Positions 47,464 to 55,846 of a DNA stretch of 64,000 nucleotides are shown in pieces. The stretch spans positions 3,452,001-3,516,000 of the forward strand of contig NZ_CP147020.1 in assembly GCF_037126435.1 (NCBI RefSeq), read 5' to 3'. The notes beneath the pieces were generated by a model. The model saw only the letters and a list, made by a program, of their open reading frames with translations. It did no database searches and had not been told where the DNA came from. The stretch comes from Bernardetia sp. ABR2-2B. GTDB lineage: Bacteria; Bacteroidota; Bacteroidia; Cytophagales; Bernardetiaceae. The stretch's first letter is position 1, and every line of letters starts with the position of its first letter. Both the position numbers and the translations under genes were made by a program.

Positions 47464-47513
47464 ATTTTTGAACTATTGACAGCCTTATGCAAGGACTGTC
47501 AAAGTTCAAAAAT
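47464..47513. terminator. Long inverted repeat between convergent genes
   Basis: ATTTTTGAACT-A-TTGACAG and CTGTCAA-A-GTTCAAAAAT form an 18-pair stem with one internal mismatch around CCTTATGCAAGGA. It sits between the convergent methyltransferase and amidohydrolase genes and could terminate both strands. Confidence 0.65.
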
Positions 47514-47541
47514 GCAGTAATGTACCTTACCAAGCGATTTT

Positions 47542-48921
47542 TTATTCTTCTCCAAACAAATCCAAAGCAGACTGCACCATCACTTTTACGCCTGTTTGAA
47601 TAGAAGGTTCTGGAACTGGCGCATAAAAAGGAGAGTGCAAAGAAGGCAAAGGTTTTCCTGTTTTCTTGCTTTCTTCAATTTTTTCAGGTGCTACCACTCC
47701 TAACCAAAACAAACTAATCGGGACATTCTCTACTGTACGTCCAAAACGACTAAAATCTTCTCCTCCCATAACAGGCTCTACTTCTACTACATTTTCATCT
47801 CCCAAAATTTTCTTAGCAGAATTGGCTACTTTTTCTGTCAGTTCTGGGTTGTTAATAGTAGCAGGTGTTGGGTTTCCATCAATTTCTATGATAGGCATTT
47901 TCTCTACTCCTGCTGCCATTGCATATCCTTTTGCCATTCTTTTTATAGATTCTAAGGTGTGATTTCTGACTTCATCCGTATAAGAACGAAGAGTAAGCTG
48001 CAGTTCTGCACGGTCTGAAATAATATTATGTTTTGTTCCTGCATGAAAAGAACCAACAGTTACAACGGCTGCATCAGTAGGTGAAGTTTCTCTGCTTACA
48101 ATCGTCTGAAAACCAAGTATCATTTGAGAAGCCAAAACAATTGGGTCTTTTGTGGTATGTGGGTATGCACCGTGTCCACCTTCTCCAAAAACCGTAATAT
48201 TTACCATATCTACATTAGCAAGGGCAGCATTCTTACAATATCCGATAGTTCCGTGAGGCAAATTTGCATTAGTATGTAGAGCAAGAGCATAATCAGGTGT
48301 TCCAAATTTCTTATAGAGGTCGGCTTCTACCATCGCTTTAGCACCACTTCCTACTTCTTCAGCTGGTTGTGCTACCAAAATCAAAGTTCCTTTCCACGTA
48401 TCTTTTAAATTTGCCATTGTCTGTGCAACACCTATCAGAACAGTCATGTGCATATCGTGTCCACAAGCGTGCATAACAGCAACTTCATTTCCATCTAAAT
48501 CTGTTCGTTTCATTGTACTGGCATAAGGCAACCCTGTTTTTTCTTCAACAGGTAGCGCATCCATGTCAGCACGAATAAGAATTGTTTTTCCTTTTCCATT
48601 TGTAGGAAGGTTTTTCATAACAGCTACTACTCCATAATCTCCAAACTTTTCAGTTACTTCATAGCCTAATTTTCTTAGTTCAGAACCCATTTTTTTAGAA
48701 GTTTCTTCTTCTTGTTCTGATAGTTCTGGATTTTGATGAAGATAAGTATATAAATCAATTAGTGAAGACGTGCTTTTTTCTAAATCTTTATTTATCAGTT
48801 TTTCTATATTTTCTAATGTTGAAGTTTGCATAGTATTGGTATTTGTTTGAGCGAGTACATTCAATGACTTACAAGAAAAGTAAATCAGTAAACTAAGTAT
48901 GACTAAAGTAGAGCGAATCAT
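47542..48921 (-). CDS. M20-family amidohydrolase/carboxypeptidase, exported
   Basis: A 459-residue protein. The signal segment (IRSTLVILSLLIYFSCKSLN) has a lipobox-like FSC, but a signal peptidase I site near VLAQ is also possible. The M20D metallopeptidase core is clear: LIRADMDALPVEEKTGLPYA, MHACGHDMHMTVLIG (first metal ligands), AQPAEEVGSGAKAM, and GGEDFSRFGRTV near the end. Members hydrolyse N-acyl amino acids or dipeptides, as in the ama/IAA-hydrolase group. The location is probably periplasmic. It lies just downstream of the gld cluster, in the position where gldN might be expected, but on its own terminator-bounded unit. Confidence 0.88.
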   Translation of the reverse strand: MIRSTLVILSLLIYFSCKSLNVLAQTNTNTMQTSTLENIEKLINKDLEKSTSSLIDLYTYLHQNPELSEQEEETSKKMGSELRKLGYEVTEKFGDYGVVAVMKNLPTNGKGKTILIRADMDALPVEEKTGLPYASTMKRTDLDGNEVAVMHACGHDMHMTVLIGVAQTMANLKDTWKGTLILVAQPAEEVGSGAKAMVEADLYKKFGTPDYALALHTNANLPHGTIGYCKNAALANVDMVNITVFGEGGHGAYPHTTKDPIVLASQMILGFQTIVSRETSPTDAAVVTVGSFHAGTKHNIISDRAELQLTLRSYTDEVRNHTLESIKRMAKGYAMAAGVEKMPIIEIDGNPTPATINNPELTEKVANSAKKILGDENVVEVEPVMGGEDFSRFGRTVENVPISLFWLGVVAPEKIEESKKTGKPLPSLHSPFYAPVPEPSIQTGVKVMVQSALDLFGEE

Positions 48922-49001
48922 GAGAAAGTATTTTAAATAATTGAATGAGAATCAATATAATGTACAATTTAATCAAAAAATAGCAAGAAATAAACAAGCA
49001 C

Positions 49002-49037
49002 AAAAAAACAGAACACTTTTGATGTTCTGCTTTTTTT
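49002..49037 (-). terminator. Terminator after gldM
   Basis: On the minus strand GCAGAACATC and the matching GTGTTCTG arm are followed by a T-run. It lies 27 nt past the gldM stop and closes the gldL-gldM unit. Confidence 0.75.
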
Positions 49038-49063
49038 ATATAATAATATAACTTTTTGTTTTA

Positions 49064-50671
49064 TTATTGAGTGATAGGGTAAGTAATGATTACTTGTCCT
49101 ACACTTACGTTTTCAACTTGATTCTTGAAGTTCATACGCTGAACGCCTTTTACTTCAATAACCAAACGATCACCTTCTTTAGCTTTAGAGCCTAAAGATG
49201 AAATATTAGCCGTAGGACCATTTGAATTTGCAGAACCAATTACACGTCTTCCTCTTGCAAGAGTAACTGTATAACCTGATACACGATAACGAGCATCTTT
49301 AGGCAATTGGTCTTTAAAACTAGCATCTGCAATAGCATCTAAAGTAATAGAACGAGGACACGCACCACCTTGTTTGATATTCAAGCCTCTAGCTTTTACA
49401 TCAGGCTTAGGAACCATCTTCACTTTGAATTTCTTAGTACCGATAGGATTTCCTCCACTAGAAACACTAAGACTTACACTAGCAGATGTAGGAACGATAA
49501 TAATACTTCCTTTTCCACCAGAACCATTTTGTACTGAACCACCAGATGCAGAGAAAGAAGGGTTATAATCTACTCCAAGAGCAGGAACTTTAACCTTCAA
49601 ATCATTACCACACTTCAAGTAAAGTGAATTGATAGTACCAGATTCAATTTCAATTACTGGAGAAACAACTGTATATTCTTGTTTTACTACAAGTGTAGTA
49701 TCCTCACCAGCAGCATTTCTGATAGTAATAGAACCTGTCCAAGTTTTCTTAGCACCTTCCGTAGTACCACCCGAAGCTGTAAATTCTACTGTACCAACGC
49801 CATCACCATCTACACGTACTGCACCAGCACCACTAGCAGACATTTTTGGAGATAAAGTCGTTGAAGTTGCACTAATAAACATCTTAGCTTTGTACTTAGT
49901 ACCTGCTGCAACCGTATTTGATTCAGCAGAAGCCATAGCAGAAACTTTGTCAAACTTGATTTGGAATTCTCCAATACGACCACGCATAGCATCAACTGAT
50001 TTAGTTTCTACTTTTACTACATCATTCTCTAATTGAGAAAGTACAGCAAGAGAAGCTACCATTGGCGTATTTTGGAAATTGATATGTTCCCATTCCATTC
50101 CATCATACTTAGGTGATTGATAACGAGGCTCTTCAGATTTCTCTTTTGCTAAAGGCATAAGATTAGCTCCTTTAAGGATTGGACCTAGTGTATCATCAAT
50201 AGCTGCAATTTTAGCTACATAAGCGTTAAGCTCATCTTGTAACTTAAATGCAAATCCATCTTGACTCTCACCAGTTCCAAGCATCAGACGGTTTACGTCA
50301 TCATACTTATCACCCATTGGGTAAGCTCCTGTTTCAGGGTCTATATCGCCCATTTCAGTAATAATAGTTTTGCGTATTTCTTGAATACGTTCGATCATCT
50401 TAGCTGATTCCTCCTTAATGTCATTAGCTTTCTTAAGAACTGCTAAATCTCTTGGATTACTACCAGAATCTTTGATTTGCTCACTCATTGATGTGATGAT
50501 CTTACTGTTGGTACTTAGACCAACTTCTTTTGCATCTTGAAGACTAGCATCTATAAAATAGAACTTTTCTAGTACTTCGTTTTGAACCTGTAGTGCTAGA
50601 AGGGCAGTCAGTACGAGGTACATCATGCCAATCATCCGTTGCCTTGGGGTTTCTTTTCCTCCGCCTCCCAT
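49064..50671 (-). CDS. gldM: Gliding motility / T9SS motor protein GldM
   Basis: A 535-residue GldM. The N-terminus KETPRQRMIGMMYLVLTALL is the single membrane helix that crosses the GldL helices in the rotary motor. Residues 30-220 are the helical D1 region, followed by beta-rich periplasmic domains (for example TVAAGTKYKAKMFISATSTT, then three Ig-like parts to the end). Together with GldL it converts proton motive force into movement for gliding and T9SS export. It is located 89 nt after gldL. No gldN follows. Confidence 0.95.
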   Translation of the reverse strand: MGGGGKETPRQRMIGMMYLVLTALLALQVQNEVLEKFYFIDASLQDAKEVGLSTNSKIITSMSEQIKDSGSNPRDLAVLKKANDIKEESAKMIERIQEIRKTIITEMGDIDPETGAYPMGDKYDDVNRLMLGTGESQDGFAFKLQDELNAYVAKIAAIDDTLGPILKGANLMPLAKEKSEEPRYQSPKYDGMEWEHINFQNTPMVASLAVLSQLENDVVKVETKSVDAMRGRIGEFQIKFDKVSAMASAESNTVAAGTKYKAKMFISATSTTLSPKMSASGAGAVRVDGDGVGTVEFTASGGTTEGAKKTWTGSITIRNAAGEDTTLVVKQEYTVVSPVIEIESGTINSLYLKCGNDLKVKVPALGVDYNPSFSASGGSVQNGSGGKGSIIIVPTSASVSLSVSSGGNPIGTKKFKVKMVPKPDVKARGLNIKQGGACPRSITLDAIADASFKDQLPKDARYRVSGYTVTLARGRRVIGSANSNGPTANISSLGSKAKEGDRLVIEVKGVQRMNFKNQVENVSVGQVIITYPITQ

Positions 50672-50760
50672 ATATTGTTATAGGTTATTGGTTAATAATA
50701 TATTTAAAATTTTGATGAATGAATGTATTTTCAGTTGTATCTATGATACAAAACTAAAAA

Positions 50761-51573
50761 TTAACCTTTCATTGCAGTAAGCATATTGCCATATACCTTG
50801 TTAAGGGTAGTAATGTTAGTCGTCAATTTAGACATTTGCTCTTTGAATACTTGAGATTCTTTACTAGCATCTGCCATACTTTCCATAGCTTGAGTAAGGT
50901 TGCTATAGAATTTGTTCATTGCTTTCAAGTGACTATTAGCATCTTTCAATTCCATTTCATATACAGCATTCAAACCAGCAAGGTTTTTAGTGATTGCTTG
51001 TACTTGAACGTGATATTCTTTCGCATCTTTCGCTGCATTAGACATTTCGCCCATTGCAGATACAGTAGAAGAATAAGCAGAGTTAAGACTTGTAAGTGAC
51101 TTAGACGCTTGTTTCAAGTTATTAGAATAGTCATTTGTAGAGTTTACAGCTTCTGTAATGCTTTTCATACGAGTAGCAGTATCATTCAAAGACTGAATAC
51201 CTTGTCCGAAACGCTTGAATGAGTCAGCAGAAAGATTAGCTTCTGCAAGCATTTTGTCCATACCTGCCATAATCTTAGCATTCTTTCCGTCTTCATCGCC
51301 TTTCTTAGCTACAACAGCTTTTACATTTGCATCTACCAAACCTGGATAAACACGTTCCCACTCATAGTGAGGGTCTGCAGGAGCTGCTGGCTCAAAAAGA
51401 CCAAACAAGAAAATAACTGATTCTGTCAAAAGACCTACGATAAGCATAGGGCCTGCACCCGGCCAGTGCATAATTTTAAATAAAGCACCTAATACTACAA
51501 CAGCAGCACCGACACTGGTTGCCTTAGGAATTACTGTACGATAAAAACGTTGGAGTCCTGTTTCTTGAGCCAT
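50761..51573 (-). CDS. gldL: Gliding motility / T9SS motor protein GldL
   Basis: A 270-residue GldL. Two membrane helices lie near the N-terminus (TSVGAAVVVLGALFKIMHWP and PMLIVGLLTESVIFLFGLFE, about 14-64), with the conserved proton-path Glu in LLTES. Residues 75-270 are a long cytoplasmic helical region rich in Asn, Ser and Ala (NSTNDYSNNLKQASKSLTSL). It forms the proton channel of the gliding motor with GldM. Its promoter seems to lie at 51645 (TATTTTTG on the minus strand). Confidence 0.95.
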   Translation of the reverse strand: MAQETGLQRFYRTVIPKATSVGAAVVVLGALFKIMHWPGAGPMLIVGLLTESVIFLFGLFEPAAPADPHYEWERVYPGLVDANVKAVVAKKGDEDGKNAKIMAGMDKMLAEANLSADSFKRFGQGIQSLNDTATRMKSITEAVNSTNDYSNNLKQASKSLTSLNSAYSSTVSAMGEMSNAAKDAKEYHVQVQAITKNLAGLNAVYEMELKDANSHLKAMNKFYSNLTQAMESMADASKESQVFKEQMSKLTTNITTLNKVYGNMLTAMKG

Positions 51574-52402
51574 AGTTCAAACGATTGTTAGAGTTGAGAG
51601 TTGATTTATTAAAAAGAAGTTAAAATTTCAATAGATTAAAGATACAAAAATAGATTTATATAAAAAAAGGTTTCTTTGATTATAAATTGTATATAATTCT
51701 ACGTTTGTATATTGGTTAGTCAAATTATTGATAGATAAGAGTTTAATAAAATATTACAATAAATTAGATTATCAAAAAACTACTATTTTTCAATTTGAAT
51801 ATCCTAAATAAGTCATTTATTTGGAATGTTCCAAAGATTTTATAAAAAAAATAGGCTTAAATTGAATAATTTAGAACGATTATTATGTTTAATCAACAAA
51901 TATTCAACATTTATTATCAGCATTTTGTACAATAACTAATTAGGAGTAACCTAAAGTTATAATTATTCTCAATGATTTTTTGAGCAAATGAACAATTTGT
52001 TAGTTGTACAAACTTATTATCTGCTATAAGATAATAAGTAAATAATATTTTAGGTAAAAGTGTAATAAAAAAATAAATTACACAAGTATTTTTTCAAAAT
52101 ACAGAATTATTTTTTGTCTTTCTGATAGTAGGCTTATTTTTTTACAAATGATTTATTAAACTTTCAGTCAGTTTTAACTTTGAAAATATACTATTTCTTA
52201 TCACAAATATCATAGCTAATTTGTACCTATATCTTAGAAAAGAACTCTATTTCGTTAAATGCATGTTTTTGAACTAACTAACACTTATTTATTATCGATA
52301 AAATTAGAAAAGGTGTTTAACAAAAAAACTCATCTTTCAAATAAACATAAATGATTTATCAAAAAGATGAGTTTTACAATGTCAATATTATTTATTTCTT
52401 GA
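51574..52402 (-). other. Non-coding gap between gldK and gldL
   Basis: An 829-nt, very AT-rich region where genes are normally adjacent. It holds TATTTTTG (51652-51645, minus strand), a -7 element for gldL, and near gldK the terminator at 52323-52375. The middle shows no ORF longer than a few dozen codons and no RNA gene that I recognise. Confidence 0.6.
52323..52375 (-). terminator. Terminator after gldK
   Basis: AAAACTCATCTTT and AAAGATGAGTTTTTTT (minus-strand reading) pair around a long loop; the T-run is on the minus strand. It lies 28 nt past the gldK stop and separates gldK from gldL-gldM. Confidence 0.75.
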
Positions 52403-53464
52403 CTAGAATTCCATTCCAGAAGAACGACCTAAGTAAGTCATTACACAACGGAATCCTGTATAAGCAGTTACTGAATCTTGATATTGATAGTTACGAGTAC
52501 CTGTTTCAATAAAGAATGCAATATCTTTCCAAGAGCCACCACGAACCAACTTGCGAGGTTCACTATCATCAATAAAAGTAGGATTCAAATCCCAAATCAA
52601 AGGCATTGCATTTGGAGCGTATGCATCATTACACCATTCAGCAACGTTTCCAGCCATATCATAAAGACCAAAATCATTAGGAAAATATGCACCTACGGGA
52701 TTTGTATATTGGAAGCCATCATCATAATAGTTACCACGACCTGGTTTGAAGTTGGCAAGTGCACAACCTTTAGCATTTCTTGTATAAGGACCACCCCAAG
52801 GATATTTTGCTACATCACGACCACCACGAGAAGCATATTCCCATTCAGCCTCTGAAGGCAAACGGAACATAGGAACTGGAAATTTACCAGCAGACTCTCT
52901 AGCTTCGTTCATAAATTTAGTTCTCCAACCACAAAATGCTTTAGAAGCAAACCAACTAACACCTACTACTGGATAATCATCATAAGCAGGGTGAGCATAA
53001 TAATTTTCTGTCATTGGGTCGCCATAGTGATGCGTAAAGTTTGTCATCCAAACTGTAGTGTCAGGATAAAAACGTTCTTTAATTTCTTCTTCTGATAGAA
53101 TTTCACCATCAACTGAATCTGGATTATCAGTCATCTCATCGATAAACTGACGATATTCATTATTTGTAATTTCTGTTTGATCCATATAAAATCCACCAAT
53201 CGTAATCTGACGGTTCATATTGATTTTTGAGGATAAGATGTCTTGGTCGGCTTGTCCCATATGGAATGTACCAGCAGGAACTACAATCATTCCGTAAGGA
53301 ACTTCTTGTCTCCAGCCTTCACGCCCCAAAGCACCAGTTAGTTCTCCATTTTCTTGTAGTTTGGCCAGATTGCCTCCACCACCACAGCTTTGAAGAAAAA
53401 GGGAAGCAGTTATGCCTAAAAGGACAGCCCAAAGTGTACGAGTTGTACGTATTTTTTGTATCAT
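52403..53464 (-). CDS. gldK: Gliding motility / T9SS lipoprotein GldK
   Basis: The start is the ATG ending at 53464 (353 residues); in-frame ATGs at 53476 and 53503 only add residues ahead of the signal. The signal ends with a lipobox (LGITASLFLQSC). The mature protein is a formylglycine-generating-enzyme-like fold: GMIVVPAGTFHMGQ, MDQTEITNNEYRQFI, FRLPSEAEWEYASRGG, DMAGNVAEWCNDAY and LVRGGSWKD. GldK forms the periplasmic ring with GldN at the outer membrane. It lies downstream of a PorP/SprF gene, as in other Bacteroidota. Confidence 0.95.
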   Translation of the reverse strand: MIQKIRTTRTLWAVLLGITASLFLQSCGGGGNLAKLQENGELTGALGREGWRQEVPYGMIVVPAGTFHMGQADQDILSSKINMNRQITIGGFYMDQTEITNNEYRQFIDEMTDNPDSVDGEILSEEEIKERFYPDTTVWMTNFTHHYGDPMTENYYAHPAYDDYPVVGVSWFASKAFCGWRTKFMNEARESAGKFPVPMFRLPSEAEWEYASRGGRDVAKYPWGGPYTRNAKGCALANFKPGRGNYYDDGFQYTNPVGAYFPNDFGLYDMAGNVAEWCNDAYAPNAMPLIWDLNPTFIDDSEPRKLVRGGSWKDIAFFIETGTRNYQYQDSVTAYTGFRCVMTYLGRSSGMEF

Positions 53465-54000
53465 GTTCGTAGTCATGTTCGGTTTTCTTGTTATAAAGGT
53501 CAAGAACGCATCTATTTTAAAATTTTATCTACTATTAATATGAATAAGCAGATTATAGATTTGTTGTAATGAGTTTCTTAAATATTTGGATAGTCAATTA
53601 AATATTAAAAGTAAATTTTGAGTCAGACTTTTAAATTAAATTTTGAATCAGATTAATTTCTTAAAAGAATTATAGAATAATAATGCCAAAGATACCTATT
53701 TTATTGTTTTAATGATTTATGACAAACCATTAATTATCAACTAGATAAAGGTAATTGCCCTAAAATTCTATTTGCTATTCTTATACTAATAACTCTATTT
53801 TTTAGAAATTAGTATAGTTTTACCGAAATATTTATCAAATTTATCGAAACTTTCTGTCTATTCGTCGAATCTAAGCAACTTTTTTTCAATCTTTTGTCAA
53901 AAAAGTCAATTCTAATGCAAAAGTAAAATAATTTAGTAGATTATTTGGTAAAAAAAGTGTTTTTTTTTAAATAATCGTCTAGTTTATTCTTTCTCAGGTA
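53465..54000. other. Non-coding gap between gldK and PorP/SprF
   Basis: A 536-nt AT-rich gap. Two minus-strand -7-like boxes are visible: TATCTTTG (53694-53687) and TACTTTTG (53925-53918), neither with a clear -33. gldK thus probably has its own promoter. No ORF is evident. Confidence 0.45.
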
Positions 54001-55005
54001 TTAGAAACGAAAACGAGGTGTTCGTATTGTAGGAAGAACTTTAGGTTTTGGAGAAGGAAGACGATAACCAATTGAAATTTCGTGCGAAGTAGGTTGTTTT
54101 GCATCTCTACCACTTGTTACCAAATCTAATGAATAAGTAATTCTAAGGTCTTTGTTTTCCAACATATTTACACCTAAAATAAAAATTCCTGCATCAAGGG
54201 CATTAGAAGCTCTAGCTGAAAGACCTCCAAAGTAGGTTTCGTTATAATTCAACAAAACACTTCCTTCATACGACAATGCACCTGAAGTAAATTTCAAAAT
54301 TGCTGAAGGTTGTAGCATAAGAGATGGTGAAATATCAAAACTGCTTCCACCCATCAAATAAACATGAGGTTGTAGAGAAGTTATATTAATTCCTGTACTG
54401 TAATCAAATGTTGATTGTAACAAATGATTTGTACTTACTCCAACATAATAACCTTTGACAGATTGATAATATAAACCTACTGCCAAATCGGGTTGAAATT
54501 GATTTTCTACTCCTGTACTTGGAATATTTGGATCGTTTTCTTGATTCGGGCGATACTGACTAAAATCAATTCTTTGATTGTACATTCCCCCACGTAATCC
54601 AAAAGAAATACGGTCTTTATTTTTTAGATTGAAATGATAGGCATAAGAAATTTGTACTTCCGTGCTACTCAAAGGACCAATTCTATCATTAGCGAAATGA
54701 AGTCCTACACCACTATTAATACTGTTGAGAGGCATACTGACAAAGCCAACTTGTGAGCTAGGCGCACCACCATCATCGAAGGTAGGAGAATAATTTATCC
54801 ATTGACTTCTATGAAAAACTCCCATCGTTGTATAACTAGCATCACTTCCTGCTGTTGCTGGATTGAAGTAAAGAGAGTTAAACATGTATTGACTAAACTG
54901 AGCATCTTGTTGAGCCAAAATAGTATTACTAATAAAGAATATAGCACAAAAGAAAGTCAGATTAAAAAATGAGCTACAAAGACTAGAAGAAAAATATTTT
55001 TTCAT
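54001..55005 (-). CDS. PorP/SprF family type IX secretion membrane protein
   Basis: A 334-residue protein with a signal segment (FFCAIFFISNTILA). It opens QQDAQFSQYMFNSLYFNPAT, the PorP/SprF signature Q-F-S-Q-Y-M-x-N-x-x-x-x-N-P-A. The rest is a beta-barrel with repeated amphipathic strands (SFGLRGGMYNQRIDFSQYRP, YYQSVKGYYVGVSTNHLLQS). The position upstream of gldK matches PorP, which anchors the C-terminal unit of the T9SS motor track to the outer membrane. The paralogue at 16514 lies far away. Confidence 0.88.
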   Translation of the reverse strand: MKKYFSSSLCSSFFNLTFFCAIFFISNTILAQQDAQFSQYMFNSLYFNPATAGSDASYTTMGVFHRSQWINYSPTFDDGGAPSSQVGFVSMPLNSINSGVGLHFANDRIGPLSSTEVQISYAYHFNLKNKDRISFGLRGGMYNQRIDFSQYRPNQENDPNIPSTGVENQFQPDLAVGLYYQSVKGYYVGVSTNHLLQSTFDYSTGINITSLQPHVYLMGGSSFDISPSLMLQPSAILKFTSGALSYEGSVLLNYNETYFGGLSARASNALDAGIFILGVNMLENKDLRITYSLDLVTSGRDAKQPTSHEISIGYRLPSPKPKVLPTIRTPRFRF

Positions 55006-55449
55006 GATTCAATGACATTATTTTTAGGATAAACTAGATAAACTCTATGGAACAATTACGACTTGCTAAAGCAGCGAAGCTAATTAAAAATTACGAATTA
55101 AAATTGCTAACTATCAGTTGATTATAAATTTAAAAACAGTAAATTATTTAATTTCTATTCCCATATTAAATTGTATTACAAGTATTCAGAAGTTTTTTTA
55201 TAGAAATATGTTATTGTATTTTTCTATATTTTTTATTCGATTTTATTTTTATTCTGTTTTAGAGCAACTATAAAATTGATATGCTAAGTTAGTAAACTTT
55301 TGAAAAAATAAACTCAAAGTACAAACAAATCCATAAAAAAATCCACTCTTTAACAATTAACTTGTTTAAAAAGTGGATTTGAGAGCAAGGTTTATGAAAA
55401 TATCTTGATTTTATTTTATACTCTTCTATTTAAATGACTTTATGAAAAC
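55006..55449. other. Non-coding gap between PorP/SprF and pspC
   Basis: A 444-nt AT-rich gap holding the pspC terminator at 55335-55380. I see no confident promoter pair, ORF or RNA gene in it. Confidence 0.5.
55335..55380 (-). terminator. Terminator after pspC gene
   Basis: On the minus strand AAATCCACTTTTTAAA pairs with the matching arm ending AGTGGATTTTTTT. It lies 70 nt past the PspC stop. Confidence 0.65.
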
Positions 55450-55632
55450 TTAGAACTCTTTAGGCATTACTACTGCTAAGATAAGATAAATAAGGATGGG
55501 CGAACCTACTCCAAAAAATGTAAAAAGAACAAATGCTATACGAATTAAATTGCTATCCCAGCCAAAAGCTTCTGCAATCCCTCCACAAACACCTGCCAAA
55601 ACTGAATCATAAGTAGATTTTATAAGTTTCAT
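55450..55632 (-). CDS. PspC domain membrane protein
   Basis: A 60-residue protein consisting only of a PspC domain: LIKSTYDSVLAGVCGGIAEA, FGWDSNLIRIAFVLFTFFGV, then a last helix ILIYLILAVVMPKEF. PspC proteins respond to envelope stress and bind PspA-like partners in some bacteria. No other psp genes are adjacent, so its partner is unknown. The start is the only ATG and the length is typical of stand-alone PspC genes. Confidence 0.88.
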   Translation of the reverse strand: MKLIKSTYDSVLAGVCGGIAEAFGWDSNLIRIAFVLFTFFGVGSPILIYLILAVVMPKEF

Positions 55633-55846
55633 AAGTAAGATTATTTTGATAGTGAGTAATTGATTTATGAAGTTTGTAAATTAAACAGACTTGTATATTT
55701 AATCAACGAGTAAAAATCTTGTAAGGTTACAAAAAAAATAAATCTCTTTATATCATAGGATGCAAATGACTATACCAAGATGAATAAATACCGTTTGGAG
55801 AAGTTAGAACTATTTGAGAAACCATCTGATTTATTGTTTATTTTAA

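Noticed and set aside
49629-50036. 135-codon plus-strand frame
   Set aside because: Antisense of gldM, with no start context and no family.
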